Shown: positions 16,306 to 24,739 of the stretch, piece by piece
How the letters are laid out: every line of letters begins with the position of its first letter
How positions within the stretch are numbered: the first letter of the stretch is position 1
Source of the DNA: Aquabacterium sp.
GTDB lineage: Bacteria; Pseudomonadota; Gammaproteobacteria; Burkholderiales; Burkholderiaceae_C
Assembly (NCBI RefSeq): GCF_029946005.1
Contig: NZ_JAQSDR010000012.1
Location: 186,001 to 250,000 of the forward strand
Direction of reading: 5' to 3'
Length of the DNA: 64,000 bases
Notes under the pieces: generated by a model
Seen by the model: the letters and a program-made list of their open reading frames with translations, nothing else
Databases searched by the model: none
What the model was told of the DNA's origin: nothing
Position numbers and translations under genes: made by a program

Positions 16306-17376
16306 TCAATCGTGGCGAACATACTCGGGTGATGATCGCCGACGGCGCAGTGCCAATCGCTTTGCTTTGAGGATGCCGAGCGTACCTTGAAGCAGGGCAT
16401 AGCCCCGGGGCCATCTGAAAGCGTTGACGAGATGCGCGCGGGCCGCGCGGTCCTCTGGGCGTGGCGAGGCGGACAGCCAATCCAGCACCGCGTCGGGCTT
16501 GGACGTCATGGCGGCAAGCGAACGATGGGTGATGGCGGCATAGAGTGCATAGGTGGGGTTGCGGACCTCTCTGCATTGCCTGATGGCTTCAAGCAGCTTG
16601 CGAGCCATGAACACGTCTGCCATGAGCGCCAACTGGGGATCTGGCGGGAGCCTTTGGATCGATTGGCTGGCGTGTGCAGCGGCCTGGATGGTGTCGGTGC
16701 AACTGCGTTCGCTGCGCTCCTTCGTTTGACCGCCTGCGCGCAGACGGTATTGCAGCAAATGCGATGGTACATACAGCAGGGTCCGAGCAGAGGCGACGAT
16801 GTGCGGTGTCGTGGCCAGATCCTCATGCATGCCCCATTCGGGGAACGGCGGATGAGGTAGCGCTTGGAAGACGCTGCGTTTGATGAATCGGCTCCACAGG
16901 CACGGGATGCAATCGTCCAGTGTTTCATACAAGTTGCGTGCAGGTGATGAACTCATCTCCAACGGGCCATGCGAGCGCTTGCGTGATGGTGTCAAGGCGC
17001 CCCTTCCATCGTCGGCCCAATCGAGGTAGTCCATCACCAGGATGTCCGGTGCCTGTCTTTCCAGATGTTGGCGCGCGAGGCGAATGCTTTCCGGGCGGAC
17101 AACATCGTCGCCATCCAAAAAAAGCACATAGTCCTTGCTTGCCGCTGCTAGTCCGGTGTTACGCGTGCTGGCAACTCCCCCATTCTGCTTGTCGATGACT
17201 TTGACGAGTGTGCTGCGCTGCTGGACCTGCGTCAGCTTTAGTCTGGTGCCATCTGTGCTGCCGTCGTTGACGATGATGACTTCATCGCCAATTGCTAGGC
17301 TCTGCAGCACGCTGTCAACGCATGCGTCGATGTAGCGTTCAAGGTTGTACGCAGCGATGACAAACGAGATGGTCAT
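16306..17376 (-). CDS. Glycosyltransferase family 2
   Basis: 356 aa. Begins TISFVIAAYNLERYIDACVD, with VNDGSTDGT and LFLDGDD as the nucleotide- and metal-binding motifs of the GT-A fold. The conserved WGMHEDLATTPHIV segment resembles the ED motif of many capsule and O-antigen GT2 enzymes. The C-terminus is basic. It directly follows the next GT2 gene (stop and start adjacent at 17376/17377), so it is part of the same operon. Confidence 0.87.
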   Translation of the reverse strand: MTISFVIAAYNLERYIDACVDSVLQSLAIGDEVIIVNDGSTDGTRLKLTQVQQRSTLVKVIDKQNGGVASTRNTGLAAASKDYVLFLDGDDVVRPESIRLARQHLERQAPDILVMDYLDWADDGRGALTPSRKRSHGPLEMSSSPARNLYETLDDCIPCLWSRFIKRSVFQALPHPPFPEWGMHEDLATTPHIVASARTLLYVPSHLLQYRLRAGGQTKERSERSCTDTIQAAAHASQSIQRLPPDPQLALMADVFMARKLLEAIRQCREVRNPTYALYAAITHRSLAAMTSKPDAVLDWLSASPRPEDRAARAHLVNAFRWPRGYALLQGTLGILKAKRLALRRRRSSPEYVRHD

Positions 17377-18420
17377 TCAGTGGTTTTGGCGGAATGCGTC
17401 TAGAAACTGCTTCCAGCGTGCCATGGCCATGCGGGCTGACACATAACGCCAGCGATGCAGCAACATACCCCTGGCGTGGCCGAGCAGTTTACGGTGTTCG
17501 CGGGACTTGCTCAGTTCATTGAACAGCTCCTGGGGCGACAAGGTCAGCGTGTTCAAGCCATGCGTGATGGTAATGTCGATGTGGTCACGCTTAATGGGCC
17601 GAATCTGCGATGCATTGCGAACCGCCTGGACCATGTGTTTGAGGGCCAGCACGTTGGCGGCGTGTTCGACCGCTTGCCCTTGCCTACTGCTCACCATGGA
17701 TGGCAGCACACCTTTGAAAGAACTGCTTAGGTCAATGCACCGCTGGACAGTGTGTGATCGCGTGATGCTGCCCTCGCGGATGCGATAGCGGAAGATGGGG
17801 AGGGGCAAATAAGCCATGCGATCAGCACCATCGACCAAGTGCGGAATGGTGGCGTTGTCTTCGTAGTATTGTCCCGGCGGGAAGATGTCCGGGGCCCATC
17901 TTGTCAGAAAGCTGTGCTTGAAAATGCGGCTGGAAGACGATAGGAAGTTGTCGCGAAAAGTCGATAGCAAGGCCGTTTCCCGTGAGGGGATGATCCCTTT
18001 GGGCAGGCTGTGTACGACGCGTGACTCCGCCTCGCGCGGTGTGCCTTCATGCCAGATCAGTGCATCGCAAGTGAGGATGTCGGGATTGCTAGCCTTGAGT
18101 GCATTTCGGGCTTCCGTGAAATCCTTGTGACAGAGCAGATCATCGGAGTCCAGAAAATACACGTAGGCCTTGGTGCTTGCAGCAAATGCCCGATTCCGAG
18201 CCACGGACAGGCCTTGATTGGTTTGATGTATCACCGAAATGATGGCCCGGTGCTTTTGCTGCCAAGAGTCACACAAGGCACCAGACGCATCCTTGCTACC
18301 GTCATTGACCAGGATGATCTCGTCGCCGGGCTGAACGGCGGGCAGCAAGCTGTTCAGACAATCGTCCAGATAGCGCTCTACGTTGTAGACCGGGATGAGA
18401 AAAGACAGACTGGGGTTCAT
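17377..18420 (-). CDS. Glycosyltransferase family 2
   Basis: 347 aa from the ATG at 18420 (MNPSLSFLIPVYNVERYLDD); upstream ATGs at 18447 and 18471 would overlap the preceding gene. GT2 motifs are VNDGSKDASG and FLDSDD, with YYEDNATIPHLV as the later acidic motif. It resembles its downstream neighbour in layout, so the two may be old duplicates with different acceptors. No Shine–Dalgarno sequence decides the start. Confidence 0.85.
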   Translation of the reverse strand: MNPSLSFLIPVYNVERYLDDCLNSLLPAVQPGDEIILVNDGSKDASGALCDSWQQKHRAIISVIHQTNQGLSVARNRAFAASTKAYVYFLDSDDLLCHKDFTEARNALKASNPDILTCDALIWHEGTPREAESRVVHSLPKGIIPSRETALLSTFRDNFLSSSSRIFKHSFLTRWAPDIFPPGQYYEDNATIPHLVDGADRMAYLPLPIFRYRIREGSITRSHTVQRCIDLSSSFKGVLPSMVSSRQGQAVEHAANVLALKHMVQAVRNASQIRPIKRDHIDITITHGLNTLTLSPQELFNELSKSREHRKLLGHARGMLLHRWRYVSARMAMARWKQFLDAFRQNH

Positions 18421-18436
18421 CTGGTCGGAGGCGGTC

Positions 18437-20236
18437 TCATGATTCATCGCTGCCCACGAGGTCATGTGCATCGGTGGTACACGCCAATAAAAAATCTGGT
18501 CGTTGGTGATTGAGGTTGGGGTTGTAGAAAGGATCGCATCTCATGCGACTGGTCCAGCGTTGTCGCATGTAGGCAGCTTCTGGCAAAAAGCGCGCTATGT
18601 TTTTACTGGAGGTGTCTCGGCCGCGACTGATGGACTCGTGGTGGTAAAGAATTGCATGGGGCGTCCAGATGTTGTGAAGACCTAGTTCGCCAACACGCAG
18701 GCAAAAATCCACATCGTTGTACGCGACGCTTAAATTTGCGCTGTCCAGCCCACCCACGTCTAAAAAAGTTGACTTGCGAACGACGAGGCATGCTGCCGTG
18801 ACAGCCGTCAGTTGTTGGGTGACGATGGCGCGATTGGCGTAGCCAGGTGCCTCTCGTGGGATGCCGCGCAGATAGTGGGCCGCGATGGTGTTCGGGGCTT
18901 GGATGCCTCCTCCGACCAGCACGCCTGCATGTTGGATGGTGTCATCGGGGTACAGCAGCTTGGCGCCCACACACCCTACCTCGGGCCGCAGCGCGTGCCC
19001 GATCATCTCGGTTAGCCAATTGCCGTTGATCACTTCGATGTCGTTGTTGACCAAGGCCACCACTTCACCTTGAGCGTGCTCCACCGCCATGTTGTTCAGG
19101 GCGGAATAGTTGAAGGGGCTGTCGTCCCTGATAACCCGCACACGCGCATCCTTGTTTGGCAGCTGTTGCAGATAGGTCAGGGTTCGGGCTTCGTCAGAGC
19201 CGTTGTCCACGATGATGACCTCATACTGAGGATAGGTCGTTTTTTGCGTGATGGACTGAATGCAGGTGTGCAGCAACTTGTATTGGTTGCGCGTGCAGAT
19301 CACGATCGAAACAAGGGGCGGTAACGCGGGCACCGGGTAGCCGACCTTGAGAAACCCTTGGGATGTGGTGCTCGCCCTGGCGCCTGGTGATACGCGATCC
19401 AAGTGCTCCTGCAGAGCCTGGACATATGGCGCATCGAGGGAGTGGCGGACTGTTGCCGGGTGGTGCCACAAAACATGCGGTACGTGAATGATGTCCGTTG
19501 CGGGCAAGCCTTCGATACAACGCAGCAGGGCATCAAATGTGTAAACAGCACCACCCTGGTGACGATGCCCGACTGCGGCGATCAGATGAGAGGTCGATAT
19601 CAGGCAGGCACTGCCAATGTAATTGGCTGACAACTGAAAGTCGTAGCTCCACTCAGGTTTGAAGTGGTGGCCACTGCGTTGGCCATTGCCGTCGATCTGG
19701 TCGTCATCGGTGTAGATGATTTTTGCGCCAGGATGGGACTGCATCGCTTGGGCCATCAGCAGCAACGAGTGTTCGCGCAGCTGATCGCCAACCTGCAGCA
19801 GTGCGGTCCATGTGCCTTTGACTTGGGCCAAGGCATCATCGTGGGTCGGCTGGCTTTGAATTCGGAGATCTTCAGCGGTCGATGAGGGAATGGGGGCGCG
19901 ACCTTGCTCTGGTGAGACCAAGATCAGTTGCCAGTGTGGATAGGCCTGCGATCGCACGCTGGCGATGCTGCGCTTTAGCAACTCTGCATCACTGTTGGCC
20001 TCGACGTTCAAGATCAGGCTGATCGTCGGCGCATTGGTGTGTGCTTCGAGCCAAACTTGCCATGCAGCGCGGTCTTGAGCCGTGGGTGTGTCATGGCGGG
20101 CAATCCAAGTGGCGTAGTCCACGCCTTTCTTCATCCTCCGACGGTGCAGGCGGTTCCTGTTGGCAGCCCGAATGCCCTGCTTCATATTCTGTAAGGCGTC
20201 GCGTATTGCATCGCGCGGCTTATTGATTAGTTTCAA
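18437..20236 (-). CDS. Two-domain GT2 glycosyltransferase (rhamnosyltransferase-like)
   Basis: 599 aa. The N-terminal third contains a degenerate GT2-like region (ISLILNVEANSDAELLKRSI, IIYTDDDQID), and the middle a full catalytic GT2 domain (VSIVICTRNQYKLLHTCIQS, VDNGSDE, NNDIEVI) with the late VAYNDVDFCLRV motif. This tandem architecture is common in O-antigen proteins that add rhamnose or similar sugars. It overlaps the upstream GT by four bases, so it is coupled. Donor is not predictable. Confidence 0.85.
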   Translation of the reverse strand: MKLINKPRDAIRDALQNMKQGIRAANRNRLHRRRMKKGVDYATWIARHDTPTAQDRAAWQVWLEAHTNAPTISLILNVEANSDAELLKRSIASVRSQAYPHWQLILVSPEQGRAPIPSSTAEDLRIQSQPTHDDALAQVKGTWTALLQVGDQLREHSLLLMAQAMQSHPGAKIIYTDDDQIDGNGQRSGHHFKPEWSYDFQLSANYIGSACLISTSHLIAAVGHRHQGGAVYTFDALLRCIEGLPATDIIHVPHVLWHHPATVRHSLDAPYVQALQEHLDRVSPGARASTTSQGFLKVGYPVPALPPLVSIVICTRNQYKLLHTCIQSITQKTTYPQYEVIIVDNGSDEARTLTYLQQLPNKDARVRVIRDDSPFNYSALNNMAVEHAQGEVVALVNNDIEVINGNWLTEMIGHALRPEVGCVGAKLLYPDDTIQHAGVLVGGGIQAPNTIAAHYLRGIPREAPGYANRAIVTQQLTAVTAACLVVRKSTFLDVGGLDSANLSVAYNDVDFCLRVGELGLHNIWTPHAILYHHESISRGRDTSSKNIARFLPEAAYMRQRWTSRMRCDPFYNPNLNHQRPDFLLACTTDAHDLVGSDES

Positions 20237-21177
20237 GATTTAACCTGTCGTGATTTCATGTCGTCTGGATAGCGCCAAGCCCCCGCTGCGCGTCCGAGGA
20301 CTCGGGTGGCCCTGACCAGGTCCAGCACCAGGGCGCGAAGCATTATTTCTAGGACCGCAGTCATGCAGTACCGCCAACGCCGCGCCCTTGATACCTGCTC
20401 CCCCTGGTGCTTGAAGTCAAACAGGAACTTGGACTGGATGTGATGGTAACCGCGCAGGTATTCAGCCTTGAAGCGTGCCTTGCCGCTGCTGGAGCCTCGC
20501 GACAGGTGTGTGACCTGCGCCTGCGGGGTGAGGATCAACTCGCCCCATTGCTGTGCCAGGCGCAGGCACAGGTCGGTGTCTTCCTGGTACAGGAAAAAGT
20601 CTTCGTCGAAGCCTTTGACCCGTAGCATGGCCTCGCGCCGGATCAGCATGCATGCGCCTGAGACAAAGCCCACGCAGGTGTCGGCCTCGGCACCTGGGCC
20701 TTGGGCTGCCCAGGTGCTGGGCGTCCAGCAATAGCTCAGATCCTGCTTGCCTTGGCGGTTGATCAGTTGAGGGGCCACGACGGCGGCAGTGGGATAGCGC
20801 TCTGCGGTTTGGAGCAGTGCTGCCACGGCGTTGCCATTCAGGATGCAGTCGGGATTGAGCAGCAGCACGAACTCGGTAGTGGCCGCCCAGACGCCCCGGT
20901 TATTGGCTGCACCAAAACCGAGGTTGTGTTCGTTGACCAGCACCTGCGCTTGCGGGAGGTGCTGGCGCACCTGGGCCAGAGTGTCGTCGCTGCTGGCGTT
21001 GTCCACCACGATGACGTGTCGGAAGTCGGCCAGACTGCGCCCCAGGTCAGCGGCGCAGTGCCCGCTGTGGTAAGTGGCCAGGACCACGGTGACGCGCGCA
21101 AGGTCGGGGATCTGGAGGGTGCTGGGCATGCCCAATTTTGCCAGTGAAAGGCAGGCGCTCAGACGTTCAGGTGCCAT
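20233..21177 (-). CDS. Glycosyltransferase family 2 (WbbL-like)
   Basis: About 314 aa from the ATG at 21177, which overlaps the GT9 gene by 11 bases; the ATG at 21129 is an alternative. The GT2 core is VTVVLATYHSG, VDNASSDDTL, NLGFGAANNRGV and LLLNPDC, the set seen in rhamnosyltransferases such as WbbL, with FFLYQEDTDLCLRL as the catalytic-base motif. The C-terminal region is probably amphipathic. It is the second gene of the operon that begins with the GT9 gene. Confidence 0.83.
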   Translation of the reverse strand: MAPERLSACLSLAKLGMPSTLQIPDLARVTVVLATYHSGHCAADLGRSLADFRHVIVVDNASSDDTLAQVRQHLPQAQVLVNEHNLGFGAANNRGVWAATTEFVLLLNPDCILNGNAVAALLQTAERYPTAAVVAPQLINRQGKQDLSYCWTPSTWAAQGPGAEADTCVGFVSGACMLIRREAMLRVKGFDEDFFLYQEDTDLCLRLAQQWGELILTPQAQVTHLSRGSSSGKARFKAEYLRGYHHIQSKFLFDFKHQGEQVSRARRWRYCMTAVLEIMLRALVLDLVRATRVLGRAAGAWRYPDDMKSRQVKS

Positions 21178-22153
21178 CCTGTTGCAGGCACAGGGCCAGT
21201 TGGGCAAAGACCTGCTCCGTGGAGGGCCACAAGTCGGTGCTGCCTTGCACGATGCGGGTTTGCGGGCTCCAAGGGGCCCATTGCTCGGGCTTGGTGGGGC
21301 CCAGTACGCTAAGGACAGGTGTGCCTACGGCAGCGGCCATGTGGGCGGGGCCTGTGTCGTTGGAGACGACCAGGTGCGCGCGCTTGAGCAGGCCGCAGTA
21401 GGTGCCCAAGTCCAGCCCCGGCAGGCAGATGGCGCCGGGGTGGTCTTTGAGAGCGGTGGCCTCTTCGCCGGGGCCGGGGCAGACGACGATGTCCCGGTCT
21501 TTGTGGAGAACCAGTTGGGTGAAGGTTGGGAAGTCGGGCCAGCGTTTGTCCTTGCCATCGACGTCACCGGCTGCGAAGGGCACGATGCAGATGAAGCCAG
21601 AGCGCACGCCATGCTGAGTCAGCAGTTGGTCTGCCTTGGCTTGAGCGGCGCTGGACACGGCCAAGTCGATGCTGGCGGGCGGGAGGGCTTGTTGCCCGGT
21701 CAATTGGCAGGCCAGGCCCCAGAAGCCTGTTAGCGCGTGTTCGGGCGGTGGGGCGGGCTTCCAGGCGCGGTGCAGCAGCAGGCTGCGGCCGTCCCGTGCA
21801 TAGCCGCAGGGCCTTAGGCCAGCCCAGCGACCTTCGAAAGCGCTAGAGAAGGAGTTGGGCATGACCAGCATGTTTGGGCGCTTGTCGAAGTCCGGATCAA
21901 TGGACAGGCATTGCGCGCGCAGATCTCGCAGTTGCTGAATGCGCTGCTTGAGCGTGCGGGCGCGGGTGGTGCAAGGCCATCCATGGCCTGCCAGTAGCGA
22001 CGCGGCCCAGCCTTTGCCGTAAAGGTGCAGTTGGTAACCCTGGTCTTGCAGCAACTTCAGTGCGGGCACTCCAAGCACGACGTCGCCGACCATGTTGCAC
22101 AGGCGAATGATCAGGGGTCGAGGGGCGGGGGTGGAGTGTGATGTGGCGGGCAT
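21167..22153 (-). CDS. GT9 heptosyltransferase-like protein
   Basis: 328 aa. IIRLCNMVGDVVLGVPALKLL is the N-terminal GT9 motif, and LVVSNDTGPAHMAAAVGTPVLSV the C-terminal donor-site motif shared by WaaC, WaaF and WaaQ. It most resembles heptosyltransferase II-like proteins, but the conserved core is not enough to name the acceptor. It is the first gene of the minus-strand glycosyltransferase operon; the strand beyond its start is the intergenic region with a terminator and a tRNA-like fragment. Confidence 0.82.
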   Translation of the reverse strand: MPATSHSTPAPRPLIIRLCNMVGDVVLGVPALKLLQDQGYQLHLYGKGWAASLLAGHGWPCTTRARTLKQRIQQLRDLRAQCLSIDPDFDKRPNMLVMPNSFSSAFEGRWAGLRPCGYARDGRSLLLHRAWKPAPPPEHALTGFWGLACQLTGQQALPPASIDLAVSSAAQAKADQLLTQHGVRSGFICIVPFAAGDVDGKDKRWPDFPTFTQLVLHKDRDIVVCPGPGEEATALKDHPGAICLPGLDLGTYCGLLKRAHLVVSNDTGPAHMAAAVGTPVLSVLGPTKPEQWAPWSPQTRIVQGSTDLWPSTEQVFAQLALCLQQDGT

Positions 22154-22175
22154 GAACTAACCCCGGCAATTGTAG

Positions 22176-22210
22176 AAAAGCCCTGCCAGCTGGAGGCCGA
22201 CCGGGCTTTT
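22176..22210 (-). terminator. Rho-independent terminator-like hairpin
   Basis: Arms AAAAGCCC and GGGCTTTT are perfectly complementary around a 19-base loop region; on the minus strand the stem ends in a short T run. It lies five bases beyond the 3' end of the tRNA-like fragment, the normal place for a tRNA terminator, and just before the GT9 start. Confidence 0.6.
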
Positions 22211-22215
22211 GAATT

Positions 22216-22260
22216 TGGCGTCCAGGAACGGACTCGAACTACCGACTAGCGGGTTTCAGC
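22216..22260 (-). other. tRNA-like 3' fragment (degenerate)
   Basis: On the minus strand this 45-base segment contains a T-loop (TTCGAGT), an acceptor-like 3' strand and a terminal GCCA. It matches the 3' 45 bases of the tRNA-Phe at 27589 at 31 positions without gaps, but the T-stem has mismatches and I could not fold a convincing 5' half from the upstream sequence. It is either a decayed tRNA or the distal attachment-site copy of an element inserted at tRNA-Phe. The remaining gap (22261–22574) holds small hairpins (for example CCGCC/GGCGG near 22311) and no gene. Confidence 0.4.
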
Positions 22261-22574
22261 AGTTCGAAACAACTTCGATGCACCCGCTTTGTCCAGAAAA
22301 GCAAACCAACCGCCTACTTGGCGGCCGCTTCAATCCTGGATTGTATCGCGAGGTCGATCTGGTATCCGGAGGATGATTGGCCGCCTGGGCGGCTGCCTGC
22401 CGACTGTCAACCCCTCCACGGGATCCATTTCTCACTCATGATTCAGCTTTGGTGCACGAATTTATTGGGTACCGATCAGCCTATTTCAGGGTAGGGCCTG
22501 AATCAGCATGGAAAAATATGCTAAAAACTCACGCCTAGCTTGGTAGAGCTACCCAATTTTTCGAGACTATTTTC

Positions 22575-23435
22575 ATGCCCACTTCACAGGAATCCACGAG
22601 AGTTAATCCCTTGCTTGAGCTAGGCAGTATTACCAGAAGCTTGAGTTTTGCTCCTGCGCCTTGGGTGCTCAAACAATGTGTTAAGACTGATTTTGTGTAC
22701 CTTGAAAACCCACCTGGTTACGAATCCTTGAAAGAGGATTTTTCTTGGGATATCACTTGGAAACAGGAAGTTGATCGACGTCAGTCTGCCGAACCAATTC
22801 GGTATGCGGTGAGCGTAGGTGTTAAAAAATTTCGTAGTCAAGTTATCAAGCGGAACAAAGTGGCTTCCTTGGCCAGGCAGTTCATTGGGCGCATTCAGTC
22901 TCCAACCATCAACTTACTTGACATGGGCTGTGGTCAAGGTGGATTGCTTGAGGGGGTGATTTCGGCTTTGCCGCCGACACTTGGCTCCCGATGTGCTCCT
23001 CATGGTATCGAGCTATCAACCGATCTTGCGCGGATAGCTGATGATAACCTTCGGCGACTTGGGGGAAGATGTATTCATGATAATGCTCTCCACGGACTTG
23101 ATGATTTTCAAGAGGGATACTTCGACATGATCATCATGTCGTCTTTTCTTGAGCATGAAATAAATCCTCTTCCTTTATTGCGGCGATGCCGTGAGCGGAT
23201 GCGTGAGGGGGGCTTCATCATCATCAAGGTTCCTAATTTTGATTGTTGGAATCGGCATATGCGTGCGGAAAAATGGTGTGGCTTTCGCTGGCCGGATCAC
23301 GTTAATTACTTCACTCCCAAAACGCTTCAGGCAATGATTAATCGGGCGGATCTTGGTGTTGCTAGAATGAATTTCATGGATCGACACCCGCTGAGCGATA
23401 GTATGTATTTGGTGGCCCAGAAAATACAAAAATAA
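22575..23435 (+). CDS. Class I SAM-dependent methyltransferase
   Basis: 286 aa. Motif I of the Rossmann-fold methyltransferases is INLLDMGCGQGGLLEG near residue 115; motif IV-like YFDMIIMSSFLEHEINP and post-I HGIELS fit the Methyltransf_23 group often found in glycan loci. It could methylate a sugar of the surface polysaccharide, but the substrate is not readable. AT-rich compared with neighbours, it stands alone on the plus strand between the glycosyltransferase operon and the decayed island, and may itself have been acquired laterally. Confidence 0.8.
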   Translation: MPTSQESTRVNPLLELGSITRSLSFAPAPWVLKQCVKTDFVYLENPPGYESLKEDFSWDITWKQEVDRRQSAEPIRYAVSVGVKKFRSQVIKRNKVASLARQFIGRIQSPTINLLDMGCGQGGLLEGVISALPPTLGSRCAPHGIELSTDLARIADDNLRRLGGRCIHDNALHGLDDFQEGYFDMIIMSSFLEHEINPLPLLRRCRERMREGGFIIIKVPNFDCWNRHMRAEKWCGFRWPDHVNYFTPKTLQAMINRADLGVARMNFMDRHPLSDSMYLVAQKIQK

Positions 23436-23524
23436 GTAAGGGAGGCGCTGAGGTAGACGTTGGCGCGTTTTGTAAAGGGTGCTAAGGCTTTGTGCCTGGT
23501 TCGCCATCGAGCGTGGGCAACACG

Positions 23525-23990
23525 TCAAGGCAGCAACTTGCGCAAGCCCGACGTAGAGACGTCATCGATGTGGCGGAAAGCTGGCGCAATCTTGTCCATC
23601 TCAAGGGCCGAGACACCGAAGCTTTCAAAGAAGACGCGCCACTCGCGCACCACGTGCCAGACGTCGGCCATCAGCTGGCATGCCACTGACTTGGACAGCG
23701 TGAACTTGTCATGCGAGCCCAAGGCATGGTCCAGTGTGGCCAGGCGTCCTTTTGGCCCCACGCCCAGATGAAGGAAGCGCTCGGTGGCGATGCTGGCGCG
23801 TGGGAGAACGTCGTACAGGGGGCTGAGCCTCCAGCCCGGTAGCCGCAGGTGGTCATCGTCATTGCTGATAAAAATGTTGTAGACCATGCGCTTGAAGAGT
23901 TCTGCGTTGTCTTTGCGGATGACGCTTGGGTGGCAGTGCCTGCGCACGGCCTCGGCCAGGTCAGCGTAGGACTTGGTGCCGGTGGCCACC
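23525..23990 (-). pseudogene. hipA C-terminal remnant
   Basis: About 150 residues of the HipA C-terminal kinase domain remain (YADLAEAVRRH, LFKRMVYNIFISNDDDHLRL, SPLYDVLP, VCQ-like helical tail). The catalytic and metal-binding residues N-x-D-D-H are in ISNDDDH. The N-terminal half and the usual hipB partner are absent; the frame runs out near 23990 into sequence that belongs to an IS21-type remnant. It is a broken toxin kinase gene. Confidence 0.75.
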
Positions 23991-23999
23991 CAAAGTGCC

Positions 24000-24480
24000 C
24001 CACCTGGCTGAGGTGAATTGACCCATTGAATTTGGTGAGTCAGGCGCCTCAGCCCTGACGTGCAGGACGTAACTTTCGCCCCCTTGGACACGAGGGGGAG
24101 CTAACGAGGTGAACGTCTTGAAACCACATCTGCAAACAACCATTTGGACGCTTCTCAAGGCTGGCAACAGCCAGAGAGAGATTGAGCGTCGCACGGGCAT
24201 ATCCCGCCACACCATCCGGTCCTGGGCCAAACGCTTCGCGGCGCAGAGCGATCCGCCGCCGCCAGAGGAACCATCAGAGGACCCGCCAAACTGCCCCGGG
24301 GTGGCCACCGACCCAGTCGAGCCGCCCGACACCCAGGCCGATCAAACTGCTCCACCCCGGCCACCGGCATCACCACTGGGCGCAAGCGCGGGCACATCCT
24401 TGTGCGAGCCCCACCGCGCCTTCATCGAAGCGCAACTCAAGCTGGGCCGCAACGCCATGGCCATGAGCAGAGTCACCCGG
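24000..24480 (+). mobile_element. IS21-family insertion sequence remnant
   Basis: The segment contains a non-coding leader of about 100 bases, a GTG start at 24109 with GGGGGAG upstream, and the N-terminal part of an IstA-type transposase. The rest of istA, all of istB and the right end are missing. The left boundary is placed near 24000, where hipA similarity stops; the exact end is uncertain. It probably truncated hipA. Confidence 0.65.
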
Positions 24481-24498
24481 ATGAGATGCTGCCCTTGA
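24109..24498 (+). pseudogene. istA: Truncated IstA transposase (IS21 family)
   Basis: The first ~120 residues match IstA: TTIWTLLKAGNSQREIERRT is the N-terminal helix-turn-helix, followed by a proline-rich linker and CEPHRAFIEAQLKLGRNAMA. At that point, where intact copies continue with an I-Y-Q-D-L pattern, the reading frame turns into unrelated codons and stops. The DDE catalytic core is missing, so it is inactive. Confidence 0.7.
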
Positions 24499-24521
24499 TT
24501 GCAGACGGAGCTGCGCAGTAA

Positions 24522-24733
24522 TTTCTTAGTGATTAAGCGACAGAAATCGAACTTGTTTAGTGTTTAAGCGACAATCTGCATTCGGAATGCCGATTTCTTA
24601 GTGAATCTGCATGAGCCAAAAATGACTTAACGTGGACCTCGATGAGCTACATCTAAGTGGATAGACGACAAATCTGCTATTTTCTTAGTCGACCAGCGAC
24701 ATGCTGGGCAGCCTTCTTAGTGAAACGACGACT
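24522..24733 (+). repeat. Array of six imperfect 21-bp direct repeats
   Basis: Copies start at 24522, 24553, 24594, 24650, 24681 and 24713. The best two read TTTCTTAGTGATTAAGCGAC and TTGTTTAGTGTTTAAGCGAC, each followed by A; the others keep the CTTAGTG part or the GCGACA part. Spacings are 31, 41, 56, 31 and 32 bp, near multiples of the helical turn. The minus-strand reading begins TGTCG, as in the end sites of Tn7/Tn5053-like transposons; alternatively the array is an operator for the downstream gene, whose first possible start codon it overlaps. No other gene is in 24499–24739. Confidence 0.7.
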
Positions 24734-24739
24734 CCTCTC

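Noticed and set aside
22261-22345. A full long tRNA (Sec- or Ser-like) ending at 22216
   Set aside because: TCCAGG near 22335 could pair with the acceptor strand, but the resulting molecule is over 120 bases and D and anticodon arms do not fit.
24522-24733. Repeat array as a CRISPR
   Set aside because: Repeats are imperfect, 21 bp long, with 10–35 bp irregular spacers, and no cas gene is present.
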